Assembly: GCA_036278715.1 (NCBI GenBank)
Contig: DASUKN010000090.1
Coordinates: forward strand, 1 to 23,969
DNA from: Udaeobacter sp025935755
GTDB lineage: Bacteria > Verrucomicrobiota > Verrucomicrobiia > Chthoniobacterales > UBA10450
Length of the DNA: 23,969 nucleotides
Reading direction: 5' to 3'
Below are positions 16,139 to 23,156 of the stretch, one piece after another (position 1 is the stretch's first letter; the number at the start of each line of letters is the position of its first letter). A program made the position numbers and the translations under genes. The notes below the pieces were generated by a model. The model was not told the origin of the DNA and did no database searches. It saw only the letters and a list, made by a program, of their open reading frames with translations.

Positions 16139-16909
16139 CTACAGGAAATAATTCCGCTGCCGTTCGCTGATGGGTCTCTCGAGGCACTCCATAACCTGGA
16201 GCATGTCTTCCCATACTTTGCGTTTTTCGGAAGGAGCCTGGTTTCGGAGCAAATACGCGGGGTGATACGTGATCATGAGCGGGATGCCGTTGTACGTATG
16301 CCAGCGGCCGCGCAAATCTCGCATCGTTCCCCGGGTCCCGAGTAAACCTTCGACGGCGACGGCGCCGAGGGCCACCAACACATTTGGCTTAATGATGTCG
16401 ATCTGTTCGATAAGAAAAGGGCGACACGTTTGCATTTCTGCGGGCGTCGGCGGCCGATTTCCGAAACTGCCTGCCGGCATGTCCGGGCGGCACTTCAGGA
16501 TATTTGCAATGTAAACGTCCTGGCGCGCGAAATTCATTGCCGAGAGGATTTTTGTCAGTAATTGGCCGGCGCGTCCGACGAATGGCTCACCCTGCTGATC
16601 CTCGTCTGCGCCGGGCGCTTCGCCGATGAACATCAAATCGGCGTCCGGATTGCCAACGCCGAACACGGTCTGCGTTCGTGAACAGGCGAGATGTGCACAC
16701 TGCGTGCAGGCGTTAACGCGCTCGCGAACCGCGGCCAGTAAATCTGCCTTGTCTCGTTTCTGGGACTCTGCCGTTACGCCCGGCGGCACCGCGGCGGGAA
16801 CTGTTTGCAACAGGGCGAGGGTAGTTCTCGATGCGCGCGGCCAGCGACCACTGCTTTCCCGAATCTTTTCCAGCGCTGCGATGACAAAATCGAGAGCTGG
16901 TTGCGTCAT
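16139..16909 (-). CDS. Family 4 uracil-DNA glycosylase
   Basis: A 256-residue iron-sulfur uracil-DNA glycosylase that removes uracil from DNA in base excision repair. The active-site motif GEAPGADEDQQGEPFVGRAG (96-115) and the late HPAYLLR (216-222) are typical of family 4 (UDGa). Cluster ligands are likely C68, C71, C140 and C162. The C140-C162 spacing carries the PAGSFGNRPPTP insertion seen in many relatives. An N-terminal extension of about 55 residues, rich in Ala/Arg, precedes the catalytic domain; such linkers are common and of unknown role. It converges with the squalene/phytoene synthase gene. The usual LexA-type box was not seen upstream. Confidence 0.93.
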   Translation of the reverse strand: MTQPALDFVIAALEKIRESSGRWPRASRTTLALLQTVPAAVPPGVTAESQKRDKADLLAAVRERVNACTQCAHLACSRTQTVFGVGNPDADLMFIGEAPGADEDQQGEPFVGRAGQLLTKILSAMNFARQDVYIANILKCRPDMPAGSFGNRPPTPAEMQTCRPFLIEQIDIIKPNVLVALGAVAVEGLLGTRGTMRDLRGRWHTYNGIPLMITYHPAYLLRNQAPSEKRKVWEDMLQVMECLERPISERQRNYFL

Positions 16910-17053
16910 GCGCAGCGATCATCCAAAATTCAGTGCGCGACTGCAAACGATTTCGTGTCGCGCATGCGCGATCGTGATTCATGGCGCAACCCAATCGACT
17001 GAACTCTGAAGCGTCGACCGGAAACGCCTGGAAAGTTCGGGGATAAAAGATTC

Positions 17054-17761
17054 TTAAAACACGCGCCGGTTTTGCCAACCGGCGGCTTGATCCAGCAATT
17101 CCAGTTCGACGTCGAGGGCCGTTTTGACGTCCATTTGAGCGCGCGCATCGGTAATTGCCGCGATCGGTTCCTTGGCCGCTGCCGGCCATTGAGAGAAATA
17201 ACCCGCAACAATTTTCATCGGCGGTCGATCATCGGCGGGAGCGCTTAGTTCACCTCGACCGCACGCTACTCTGCTCGTGGTGCCGTCAGTCCAAACGGAA
17301 AAGAGACAATCCGAATCGGGCCGGAGCGATACCTGGCCTGTTGTGACGCTAAACTCCGACGGGCTTCTATCGCTGTGACTGAATAAACTGACAATCCTCC
17401 CACGATTTATCCGTATTGCTGCACGTCGATCGAGCACGCCTCCGGCCGTTTCGTTCCCGTCCTTCGTTAGTCTGAGGTCTTCTATTTTGATCTCGGAATC
17501 TCCGGATACTTGAACGAATGCGCCCGGCATTAACGCTAATTCCACAGAAGCGCCATCTGGGGTCCGCACTGTATCGCCCGCTTGGATTTTGCTTCTGGGA
17601 GTAACCGGTCGAAAATCATTCCGTTCCGCATTGCCGAAAACGACGTTGCCTTTTACGAAGAACACCGTCGCCGCTGTCGAGCGGGTGATTCCCTTCGAGC
17701 ATCCATTTCCAAGAAGACAGAGGCAGAGGGCGAGGATGCTGCTACATGAAACAAAACGCAT
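17054..17761 (-). CDS. FecR-domain lipoprotein
   Basis: A protein of about 235 residues with a hydrophobic signal ending in LLGNGCSKG, which suggests a lipoprotein cut before C21, although the lipobox is not canonical. Residues about 33-165 resemble the FecR beta-helical domain: VFFVKGNVVFG, IQAGDTVRTPDGASVELAL, GAFVQVSGDSEI, then RINRGRIVSLF and FSVTTGQVSLRP. In classical FecR it passes a signal to a sigma factor. Here there is no FecI, TonB receptor or cytoplasmic anti-sigma part, so it is more likely a structural or cargo-binding envelope protein. ATG 17761 is chosen over TTG 17767. Neither has a clear ribosome binding site. Confidence 0.72.
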   Translation of the reverse strand: MRFVSCSSILALCLCLLGNGCSKGITRSTAATVFFVKGNVVFGNAERNDFRPVTPRSKIQAGDTVRTPDGASVELALMPGAFVQVSGDSEIKIEDLRLTKDGNETAGGVLDRRAAIRINRGRIVSLFSHSDRSPSEFSVTTGQVSLRPDSDCLFSVWTDGTTSRVACGRGELSAPADDRPPMKIVAGYFSQWPAAAKEPIAAITDARAQMDVKTALDVELELLDQAAGWQNRRVF

Positions 17762-17858
17762 TGGCAATCTCGGCGGTTAGCAGCGCGACCTGAGGTCCCA
17801 TGTCGCCGAGCTATTTCGGTAACGTGACTAGGCAGAACCGAGCATTCAACCCTACCGG

Positions 17859-18293
17859 TCAGGGAACGCCAAGACCTCTGTTTTGCCAGTATGCGCCAGG
17901 GGTGAGCCAAAACCCTGCCGGATGGAGATAAACCAGGTTCGAATCCCACACGGCTTGGAATAGATGCTCTGCGCCGGGCTGAATGTTCACGGTTGTCGAC
18001 GTGGGCTCGATGTAGCCGGAAGCTGGAACTCTTAGAACGGTTAATACATGAGGGCCGGGCGGCAACCATACGCTATAGCTGTGGCCCTGCGCGACGCTGC
18101 CCATGGGTCTTCCATCGATCTGGAGATGATATCCGAGATTCCAACCAAAATTCGGAGATCTCTCGATGGTGAGGCGGCCCGGGGCTGCATGATAACGAGA
18201 GTAAGCGGATCCCGCTTGCGCAAGGGTGCACAATGCACAACCGAGAACCAACACCAGAAGGACTTTGCTCGCCAAGCTGTGTTTTGATTTCAT
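17859..18293 (-). CDS. Exported beta-rich protein, paralogue of 19875-20237
   Basis: About 144 residues from ATG 18293. The frame is open further upstream, but only this start gives a clean signal peptide (KVLLVLVLGCALCTLAQA, likely cut after A27). The mature part (about 40-125) shares a pattern with the lipoprotein encoded at 19875-20237: R-x-P-x-FG, DGxxxGSxxxGxxY, PGxHxLxV, PTxT and FxAxW. That suggests a small beta-sandwich, perhaps PEGA- or DUF2846-like; this is a guess from pattern only. The C-terminal tail is rich in Tyr, Trp and Pro. The start has no Shine-Dalgarno sequence. Confidence 0.65.
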   Translation of the reverse strand: MKSKHSLASKVLLVLVLGCALCTLAQAGSAYSRYHAAPGRLTIERSPNFGWNLGYHLQIDGRPMGSVAQGHSYSVWLPPGPHVLTVLRVPASGYIEPTSTTVNIQPGAEHLFQAVWDSNLVYLHPAGFWLTPGAYWQNRGLGVP

Positions 18294-18433
18294 AATAGAT
18301 ATTGTAGCCATTGAACGCCGTATTTGCCAGCAGGTTGCGGCTGAGCTTTCAAAATCTTTTTCAAACTCTCTTTTCATCCACAAATCGTAGCAGTCGGTAA
18401 GTTCCGCGCTCCCGTTGTCACGGGATTTGCACT

Positions 18434-18865
18434 CTAAGCAGCGGGGAGTGCCGCTAAAATGGTTACGTGAAAAGCGAACCCGTTGATGCTGGCACTCTGG
18501 TTTGAACCCAAACAACTCACTTGTGCCTCGATTCTCAATTCAACCTGCCCGGACTCGTCATCCCAATCGGCATCGACGTCTACAATGATCCAGGTCGCAA
18601 ATCCGCCCGCCGCAATATTGGCGACTTGGTTCTTTGCGATCGACGCTGTCCCGATTGCCCGAACGAATTGTCTGTTGGTGAGCTTGGGTCCAAGCAATAC
18701 AGTGAACGTCTCTTTCGCCGTAGAGAAATTAGCGCCCGAAGATCCTATGGCCAGGTTCACGTCAAACTGTCCATCGATGATAAACAGATGATTTGCATCG
18801 TCAGGACCAGCCACCATCACGTCCAATTGCTGCAGGTTTTGAACTTGTGCAATTTTTATAGCCAT
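18434..18865 (-). CDS. Hypothetical beta-rich acidic protein
   Basis: A 143-residue protein whose start at ATG 18865 is strongly supported by GAGGAGGT 6 bases upstream, the best ribosome binding site in this half of the window. It has no signal peptide or membrane helix. The sequence alternates hydrophobic and polar residues with acidic stretches (VAGPDDANHLFIIDGQFDVN, VDVDADWDDESGQVELRIEA), which suggests an all-beta fold and possible divalent-metal sites. One cysteine. The strong ribosome binding site implies good expression. I do not recognise the family. It is transcribed towards the paralogous exported gene but with a 140-bp gap. Confidence 0.7.
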   Translation of the reverse strand: MAIKIAQVQNLQQLDVMVAGPDDANHLFIIDGQFDVNLAIGSSGANFSTAKETFTVLLGPKLTNRQFVRAIGTASIAKNQVANIAAGGFATWIIVDVDADWDDESGQVELRIEAQVSCLGSNQSASINGFAFHVTILAALPAA

Positions 18866-19174
18866 TGAGACCTCCTCAGTTCGTTCGTCTAAGATGAATC
18901 GGTGCACCCATCATGTGACTATCTTAAAAGATTCATTCGTAAGTTAGCAATGAAAAACGAATCTCACTCCGAGTTACCCGTTTGGCTTGACTTGTTAGGA
19001 TTTCCTGAGGCCATCCGTATTATTTTGTCATAGCGGCCGGCAGAACAAAAGCGCCGGAATTCTAATGCGTGAATTTAGATTTATTTCATCCCATGATTCA
19101 TCGCTTGCAATGAGAACGAACGTTGCCACCCATATCTGCGATGAATTGCCCCTGCCGACGCGACACTGCAATAA
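18866..19174. other. Intergenic region, no supported gene
   Basis: About 310 bp between two minus-strand genes. It must hold the promoter for 18434-18865. An 8-of-10 inverted pair, AAGATGAATC (about 18891) and GATTCATTCG (about 18931), could be a control site but is weak. A 27-codon plus-strand frame at 18950-19033 (begins MKNESHSELPVWLDLLGF) has no ribosome binding site and is not called. AT content is higher than in the flanking genes. Confidence 0.4.
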
Positions 19175-19666
19175 TCACTGCTCTGGTGTCATGCGAGACT
19201 GGTCTAAGACGATGCTCAGACCAGAACCGCTGATTTTGTGTGGTAGATCATCCCGTGCGTCCCAAGGCGGCGACACCGGCCACCTGTTAAGACGTTTATC
19301 TATTCTAATCTCGTTTTCTGTTGGCGGGTCGGAAGCGTATTGAATGACAGTCACAATGCGGAATTCGGTCGTGCGTTCGGTTAGCCTGAAGCAGACGAGG
19401 TATGAATTACGATCGTGCGTGGGACCGGCTTCTGGACCGGTGAGTACCGCATGGAACAGATAAAATGGCCACTCTTTGTCTATGAGTTTTATCTTTTCAA
19501 ACCGCGCTGAGGGCGAATGCGACACACCATCCCACACCAGGAATTCGGCTTGTTTCCGGGCGGTCTCATCGTTGCTGACAACATCTAAAAGCGAGTCAAG
19601 GTTCCCGGCGTACGTTTGAAATGTGACAAGCGACATTGCAGTCAACATAACGGAAAGGTGTCGCAT
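19175..19666 (-). CDS. Hypothetical exported protein
   Basis: From ATG 19666 a 163-residue protein starts with a signal peptide (MRHLSVMLTAMSLVTFQTYA, likely cut before G21). The frame is open much further upstream, to 19969, but that part is Arg/Ser-rich and looks non-coding. The mature part is mixed alpha/beta with segments EFLVWDGVSHSPSARFEKIK, WPFYLFHAVLTGPEAGP and SYLVCFRLTERTTEFRIVTV, and ends in a charged stretch. No known motif is seen and no ribosome binding site is visible. It lies between two small exported genes on the same strand; all may act in the envelope. Confidence 0.55.
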   Translation of the reverse strand: MRHLSVMLTAMSLVTFQTYAGNLDSLLDVVSNDETARKQAEFLVWDGVSHSPSARFEKIKLIDKEWPFYLFHAVLTGPEAGPTHDRNSYLVCFRLTERTTEFRIVTVIQYASDPPTENEIRIDKRLNRWPVSPPWDARDDLPHKISGSGLSIVLDQSRMTPEQ

Positions 19667-19874
19667 ACGGTTGCTGGCGCTTTTGACCGGCGTTGCTTGG
19701 CTCGTGATTATCCGATGCGAACGCAGTGATGGAAAATTGCTTTTGGTAAGAACCGCGATTCGGCGATTGCTCCGGGTGAGAAATTGGCAGCGCCTACGGG
19801 AATGAGATCCGGAACAGCCTGGAGAGGACCTGTGTTCGCCAGGTAAGATGAGGGGAATGACTCGACCAGTCAGC

Positions 19875-20237
19875 TTAGAGCAGGACCACGTGCTTGCCCT
19901 GCCACGCTGCAGTAAAGGTGTAGGTTTGCCCCGCTTCAGCCGTGATAGTTTTCGTTGGCAAGTTACCACGGTGCGGGCCGCTTGGGCTCACAGATATGAC
20001 ATGTTGTCCTGGCGACAACGTACCATTGTAGGTTTGACCCTCTGTGATCGAACCCACTCGCGCACCATCTACCATCACAGCGAGGACTTGTTTGGCTCCG
20101 AATTTAGGGCCTCTCTTTACGAGCAAATGAGCCATCGAGGCAGAAGGCCCTGTGTTCGTCGTCTCGCATCCTGAAAGTGTGAAGTAAGCCAGCGCAACAA
20201 CGAGCAGGCCACAAAGGGCATACTTGGATTTTCTCAT
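19875..20237 (-). CDS. Small lipoprotein, paralogue of 17859-18293
   Basis: A 120-residue protein with a canonical lipobox: residues 10-23 are hydrophobic and LSGC places the lipidated cysteine at C24. The mature domain (37-118) has the same pattern as the exported protein at 17859-18293: VKRGPKFG, VDGARVGSITEGQTYNGTLS, PGQHVISV, PTKTITAEAGQTYTFTAAW. This reads as a small beta-sandwich with an exposed DG-turn, similar in style to PEGA-type domains, but I cannot name it. One paralogue is lipid-anchored and the other soluble or periplasmic. The start at ATG 20237 lacks a clear ribosome binding site. Confidence 0.75.
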   Translation of the reverse strand: MRKSKYALCGLLVVALAYFTLSGCETTNTGPSASMAHLLVKRGPKFGAKQVLAVMVDGARVGSITEGQTYNGTLSPGQHVISVSPSGPHRGNLPTKTITAEAGQTYTFTAAWQGKHVVLL

Positions 20238-20359
20238 GCGACCGATTGTGTCAGTTCCGGATTATAGCAACAAGTACAAAAGCGATTGGGCGAGAGTTCC
20301 CATGCGTACTGAACTGCCCATCAAACAAGAGCGGGAAGTCGACAGGGTTGAAAATTTCA

Positions 20360-20418
20360 GGAACGATGGTTCCAAGCCGTCGAGGGAAAGTATTCGACGG
20401 GTGGGAAGCCGTCGTTCC
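20360..20418 (-). terminator. Long two-tier hairpin after the zinc-ribbon gene
   Basis: The outer arms GGAACGATGGTTCC (20360-20373) and GGAAGCCGTCGTTCC (20404-20418) pair with one bulge. The inner arms CCGTCGA (20377-20383) and TCGACGG (20394-20400) pair perfectly around a 10-base loop. On the minus strand it starts 3 bp after the zinc-ribbon stop and is followed by ATTTT, so it could terminate that gene. It also looks like a dispersed palindromic repeat sharing GGAAGCCGTC with 5845-5863. Confidence 0.55.
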
Positions 20419-20421
20419 TCC

Positions 20422-20640
20422 TTACAGGACAGGCCTGAACTCTGTATGTTTGCATCTGGGGCATCTACCAGCGCTTTCTAATGGAACAGCCCTCGTGAAA
20501 TGCTTTACATATTGGCACGCTTTGCATCTCCAGCGCATTGAACGCTCCTCCGGCGACGGTCCGATCTGATCTAAGGCCTTCGACGCCGTGTCTCGAATCG
20601 CTTCGAGAGCTGTTTTCAGCGCCTGGTGCGCCGAGTCCAT
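20422..20640 (-). CDS. Small zinc-ribbon protein, predicted LexA-controlled
   Basis: A 72-residue cytoplasmic protein. The N-terminal 30 residues form an amphipathic helix (AHQALKTALEAIRDTASKAL). The C-terminal half is a zinc ribbon with C39-x2-C42 and C60-x2-C63 (WRCKACQY and GRCPRCKHTEF). Such ribbons bind nucleic acid or act as small adaptors; function here is unknown. TTGGAG sits about 9 bases before ATG 20640. Upstream there is a good promoter whose -10 is overlapped by a box matching the Verrucomicrobia LexA site. That would place this gene in the SOS response. It ends at a long hairpin and is likely monocistronic. Confidence 0.78.
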   Translation of the reverse strand: MDSAHQALKTALEAIRDTASKALDQIGPSPEERSMRWRCKACQYVKHFTRAVPLESAGRCPRCKHTEFRPVL

Positions 20641-20719
20641 AGATTGAGCTCCAATTGTTGAGAATCAGCCCCCAACTTCTTTCGTAGCCGTGCGCATAGA
20701 CGTCTGAAAAATGTGATCC

Positions 20720-20733
20720 TGTTCAGGCGAACA
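20720..20733. promoter_or_regulatory. LexA-type operator (TGTTC-N4-GAACA)
   Basis: TGTTCAGGCGAACA is a perfect match to the palindrome I recall as the LexA-binding motif of Verrucomicrobia, TGTTC-N4-GAACA. It overlaps the -10 box of the minus-strand promoter at 20730-20758, where a repressor would be expected to act. Its centre is about 85 bp upstream of the zinc-ribbon start. No other copy was noticed in the window. A chance ten-base match in 24 kb is possible but unlikely at such a position. Confidence 0.65.
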
Positions 20734-20758
20734 TATTCAGTACTCCGAATGGTGTCGA
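20730..20758 (-). promoter_or_regulatory. Promoter of the zinc-ribbon gene
   Basis: Read on the minus strand: -35 TCGACA (20753-20758, five of six consensus), exact 17-bp spacer, -10 TATGTT (20730-20735). Transcription would begin near 20723, inside the LexA-like box, giving a leader of about 80 bases before ATG 20640. Confidence 0.6.
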
Positions 20759-20775
20759 GATCGAATTTTTCGCCG

Positions 20776-20793
20776 GGGGCAAACGGTTGCCCC
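20776..20793 (-). terminator. Possible weak terminator of tRNA-Glu
   Basis: GGGGCAA/TTGCCCC (20776-20782 with 20787-20793) form a 7-bp stem with a 4-base loop, 18 bp beyond the CCA end of the tRNA on the minus strand. What follows is CGGCGAAAAATT, not a T-run, so termination strength is doubtful. Confidence 0.35.
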
Positions 20794-20810
20794 AAGGTGT
20801 TTTCAGAGAG

Positions 20811-20885
20811 TGGCAGCGCGTACGGGAGTTGAACCCGTGTACCAGCCTTGAGAGGGCTGTGTCCTAACCACTAGACGAACGCGCC
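20811..20885 (-). tRNA. tRNA-Glu (CTC anticodon)
   Basis: A 75-base cloverleaf with CCA encoded. Acceptor GGCGCGT pairs with ACGCGCT, the first pair being G-U. The D stem GTCT/GGAC has loop AGTGGTTA. Anticodon stem CAGCC/GGCTG encloses loop CTCTCAA, so the anticodon is CTC and reads GAG codons. T stem ACGGG/CCCGT has loop TTCAACT. The variable loop is GTAC. The discriminator is G, as usual for Glu. It has its own promoter upstream. Confidence 0.96.
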
Positions 20886-20901
20886 GCAAACAGGATGTGG
20901 T

Positions 20902-20930
20902 TAGATACGGTACCGACCTTGTACTGGCAA
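20902..20930 (-). promoter_or_regulatory. Promoter of tRNA-Glu
   Basis: On the minus strand: -35 TTGCCA (20925-20930), exact 17-bp spacer, -10 TATCTA (20902-20907). The transcript would start about 9 bases before the mature tRNA end at 20885, a normal short tRNA leader. Confidence 0.55.
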
Positions 20931-20975
20931 GACGCTGGAGAAGGGTTGTCTGGCCGGGAACAAAATAGGATTCGT

Positions 20976-21287
20976 CTATTTGCCCCCACCATCATCGTCG
21001 CCATCGCCAGGATCGTCGTCAGCTCCGTTATCATTCGCAGCATCATCATTTCCAGGGTCCTGGCTGTCAGCTGCCTCATCACCGTCCGCGTCGGACGCGT
21101 TCTCGTCATTGTCGTCGCCTTCCGCGTTTTGGTCATCATCCGAACCCTCTTCCTCTGCGCTGTTGGTGTGCTGCGAAAACGCGTTCGCGTCCGCTTGGTG
21201 TCTCGTCGTAGCCGTTAGCTTCGTAGCGCGGGCCACGGTAAAAATGCTGAGTGACAGGCAGAGCAGGAGAGGAAGAAATTTTCTCAT
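20976..21287 (-). CDS. Secreted, extremely acidic low-complexity protein
   Basis: A 103-residue protein with a good signal peptide (MRKFLPLLLCLSLSIFTVARA, likely cut after A21). The mature part from residue 45 to the end has 27 Asp/Glu among 59 residues, many Gly, Asn and Ala, and one Lys, the last residue. Such chains are disordered and may bind calcium or other cations, but no full EF-hand or RTX motif is present. Spacings like DADGDE and DPGDGDDDGG recall dockerin or calcium loops without matching them. The opposite strand gives a Ser-rich frame that is a shadow. No clear ribosome binding site. Function unknown. Confidence 0.6.
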   Translation of the reverse strand: MRKFLPLLLCLSLSIFTVARATKLTATTRHQADANAFSQHTNSAEEEGSDDDQNAEGDDNDENASDADGDEAADSQDPGNDDAANDNGADDDPGDGDDDGGGK

Positions 21288-21350
21288 CGGACTGGGGGGA
21301 CACTCTCTTGAGCCTCAGCGACTGTCAATGCCGTGAATAGGTTAATCTGT

Positions 21351-21370
21351 GCGACTCCTTTACGAGTCGC
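21351..21370. repeat. Hairpin GCGACTC/GAGTCGC before the exporter gene
   Basis: A 7-bp perfect stem (21351-21357 with 21364-21370) with loop CTTTAC. A GC-rich tract with alternating CG (about 21375-21396) follows. It lies just before the preferred start of the EamA gene and could affect its translation, or be an extragenic palindrome. Confidence 0.45.
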
Positions 21371-21396
21371 AGGCGACGCGCGATGCTCGCGCGCGT

Positions 21397-22344
21397 GTGA
21401 AAACTACCGGTGTATTGCTGCCGACAAAATGGCGACCGAAAGCAGGGTGGGGTGTCCCGGTAGCATGGGTGACGCTTTGCGTGGTGTGGAGTTCGACCTG
21501 GCTCGCGATCAAAATCGGCTTGCGCGATCTCCCGCCGATTTCATTCGTGGCTATTCGTTTTCTCATCGCCATCATCGTGCTCCTGGCGCTCTCAATGGGC
21601 CGAACTCATCTCCTTCCGCAGACGCGCAAAGATTATATCGTTCTCGCTGTCACAGGAATTCTCATGTTCGCTGTGAACTACACGCTGCTGTTTTGGGCGG
21701 AACTGCACGTTTCATCCGGTCTTGCCGCCGTATTACAGGCAACAATCCCAATTTTTGGCATCATGTTCGCTCATCGGATGCTGCCGGATGAACCGCTCCG
21801 TTTATCAAAGCTCGCGGGAGCAATCATCGCACTTGGTGGCGTCAGTGTGATCTGCGCACGCCTGCTTGGATTTGACGGTCCGCTTGCCTTCTGGGGCGGG
21901 GTGGGGGTTGTTTTCGGCGCTGCCACCGCGGCTTTCTCGAACGTGCTCGTTAAAGCACAGTCGATGCAGCTCGCGCCTGCAATGTTGGCTGCGTGGCAGA
22001 TGATTTTCGGGACTGTGCCGTTGTTGTTGCTCGGGTTCGCTGTCGATGGAAATCCGGCGCGTTTTCACTGGACCGTTTCGTCAGTGTTTTGCCTCCTCTA
22101 CCTCGCGGTAATCGGCTCGGCGCTTACGTTTCTGCTTCTTTACTGGCTGCTGCCACGCCTCACAGTTGCGCAACTGCAAAGCATCTCGCTGATTACTCCG
22201 CCCGGAGCGGTCATGCTGGGCTGGTTGTTAGGCGGCGAAACATTTCCACCGTCCTCTTTGTTAGGCACTGCGCTGGTCCTCGTAGGAGTCTGGATGATTT
22301 TTCGAAAAGCGTCCGCAGCAGAGCCACTGATCCAGGAAGGCTGA
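21397..22344 (+). CDS. EamA/DMT-superfamily transporter
   Basis: An integral membrane protein of about 315 residues, with two EamA repeats of five helices each, ten in all. Repeat one begins WVTLCVVWSSTWLAIKIGLR and contains PPISFVAIRFLIA; repeat two starts near GVGVVFGAATAAFSNVLVKA and ends VGVWMIFRK. The family exports or imports metabolites such as amino acids and nucleosides; no substrate can be inferred. The frame is open to GTG 21349, but that start would run through the hairpin at 21351. GTG 21397 is a reasonable guess, and no candidate has a clear ribosome binding site. It converges with the CBS-like gene, with 7 bp between the stop codons. Confidence 0.88.
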   Translation: MKTTGVLLPTKWRPKAGWGVPVAWVTLCVVWSSTWLAIKIGLRDLPPISFVAIRFLIAIIVLLALSMGRTHLLPQTRKDYIVLAVTGILMFAVNYTLLFWAELHVSSGLAAVLQATIPIFGIMFAHRMLPDEPLRLSKLAGAIIALGGVSVICARLLGFDGPLAFWGGVGVVFGAATAAFSNVLVKAQSMQLAPAMLAAWQMIFGTVPLLLLGFAVDGNPARFHWTVSSVFCLLYLAVIGSALTFLLLYWLLPRLTVAQLQSISLITPPGAVMLGWLLGGETFPPSSLLGTALVLVGVWMIFRKASAAEPLIQEG

Positions 22345-22351
22345 TTAATTG

Positions 22352-23149
22352 TTAGATGGTCGCTGCGTTTAGCACCATCACATTGGTAATCCAACCAGTC
22401 ACAATCCCATTTTTGCTGCCATCTTGCGTAACGAGGATATCGAGACATTGCGGATTTTTATCCAGAAGGTCCTTGGCGTCGGCCAGCGTCGCGTCCGGAT
22501 CGAGCGGCAGGAAACTGTTAACTATGTACTCCTTCACCTTGGCGTTCTCCAGCAAGTCTTTGAGTGACAGCGTTGATTCGTCCACATCTGGAGGACGCTT
22601 TATAGGAGCTACGAATGCGTCGATTGTGCTGCGGTGAAGCACATATTTGCCTTTCCCTTCGTTGTCCAGGATGGGAAGGCGTTGTCGAGGGTGAGACTTG
22701 TCCTTTTCAAAACCATCATCAATGAGCTCTCTTATCGTAATCTCTGCTTCGGTCTTGTCTGATGGCATTTTGAAGGCTGTGACTTCATTGATTTTCATCA
22801 TGGCCCGACCGGCAAGCTCGGCTTGGAGCTTTTCACGGGGCGAAAGCTGGCGCACCAGATTGGCGGCGCTCTTCGAGGCGGCCTCGAAGTTCACCTGTCC
22901 GAAATAGAAGGCGAGCACGGTGCCTACCCAGGCGCCGATCACCGGCAGAAGCACGCCGAGCACATATTTGGCCATGTCGAAGAATTGATCCCGTTGCTCT
23001 TTTTCGGGTACTCGAATCGCGTTTACGCCAGCAACGACTATGATCAGAGTCGCTATCGCGAGAATCGCCACCAGGGCCCAAGTCGTGACTGCCCTGGCCA
23101 ACGCAATCCTGAACTGGCCATCTCCTTCGGATTTATCGTTAGTCGCCAT
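22352..23149 (-). CDS. Two-TM membrane protein with CBS-like pair
   Basis: A 265-residue protein. After a short N-terminus come two membrane helices, 21-43 (VTTWALVAILAIATLIIVVAG) and 61-83 (KYVLGVLLPVIGAWVGTVLA). Residues 84-130 are a helical linker. Residues 133-178 (ITIRELIDDG, then RLPILDNEGKGKYVLHRSTI) and 206-262 (LDPDATLADAKDLL, then CLDILVTQDG and GIVTGWITN) resemble two degenerate CBS motifs, which would bind a nucleotide such as ATP or AMP. It starts 7 bp after the amidase stop, so the two are co-transcribed. This suggests a nucleotide-sensing membrane partner for a cell-wall enzyme, but that is inference. Confidence 0.7.
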   Translation of the reverse strand: MATNDKSEGDGQFRIALARAVTTWALVAILAIATLIIVVAGVNAIRVPEKEQRDQFFDMAKYVLGVLLPVIGAWVGTVLAFYFGQVNFEAASKSAANLVRQLSPREKLQAELAGRAMMKINEVTAFKMPSDKTEAEITIRELIDDGFEKDKSHPRQRLPILDNEGKGKYVLHRSTIDAFVAPIKRPPDVDESTLSLKDLLENAKVKEYIVNSFLPLDPDATLADAKDLLDKNPQCLDILVTQDGSKNGIVTGWITNVMVLNAATI

Positions 23150-23156
23150 GATGCTT

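Noticed and set aside
18950..19033. 27-codon plus-strand frame
   Set aside because: No ribosome binding site, promoter or conserved feature; too short to support.
20811..20885. tRNA-Glu as integration site of a genomic island
   Set aside because: No direct repeat of the tRNA 3' end and no integrase were seen within the window.
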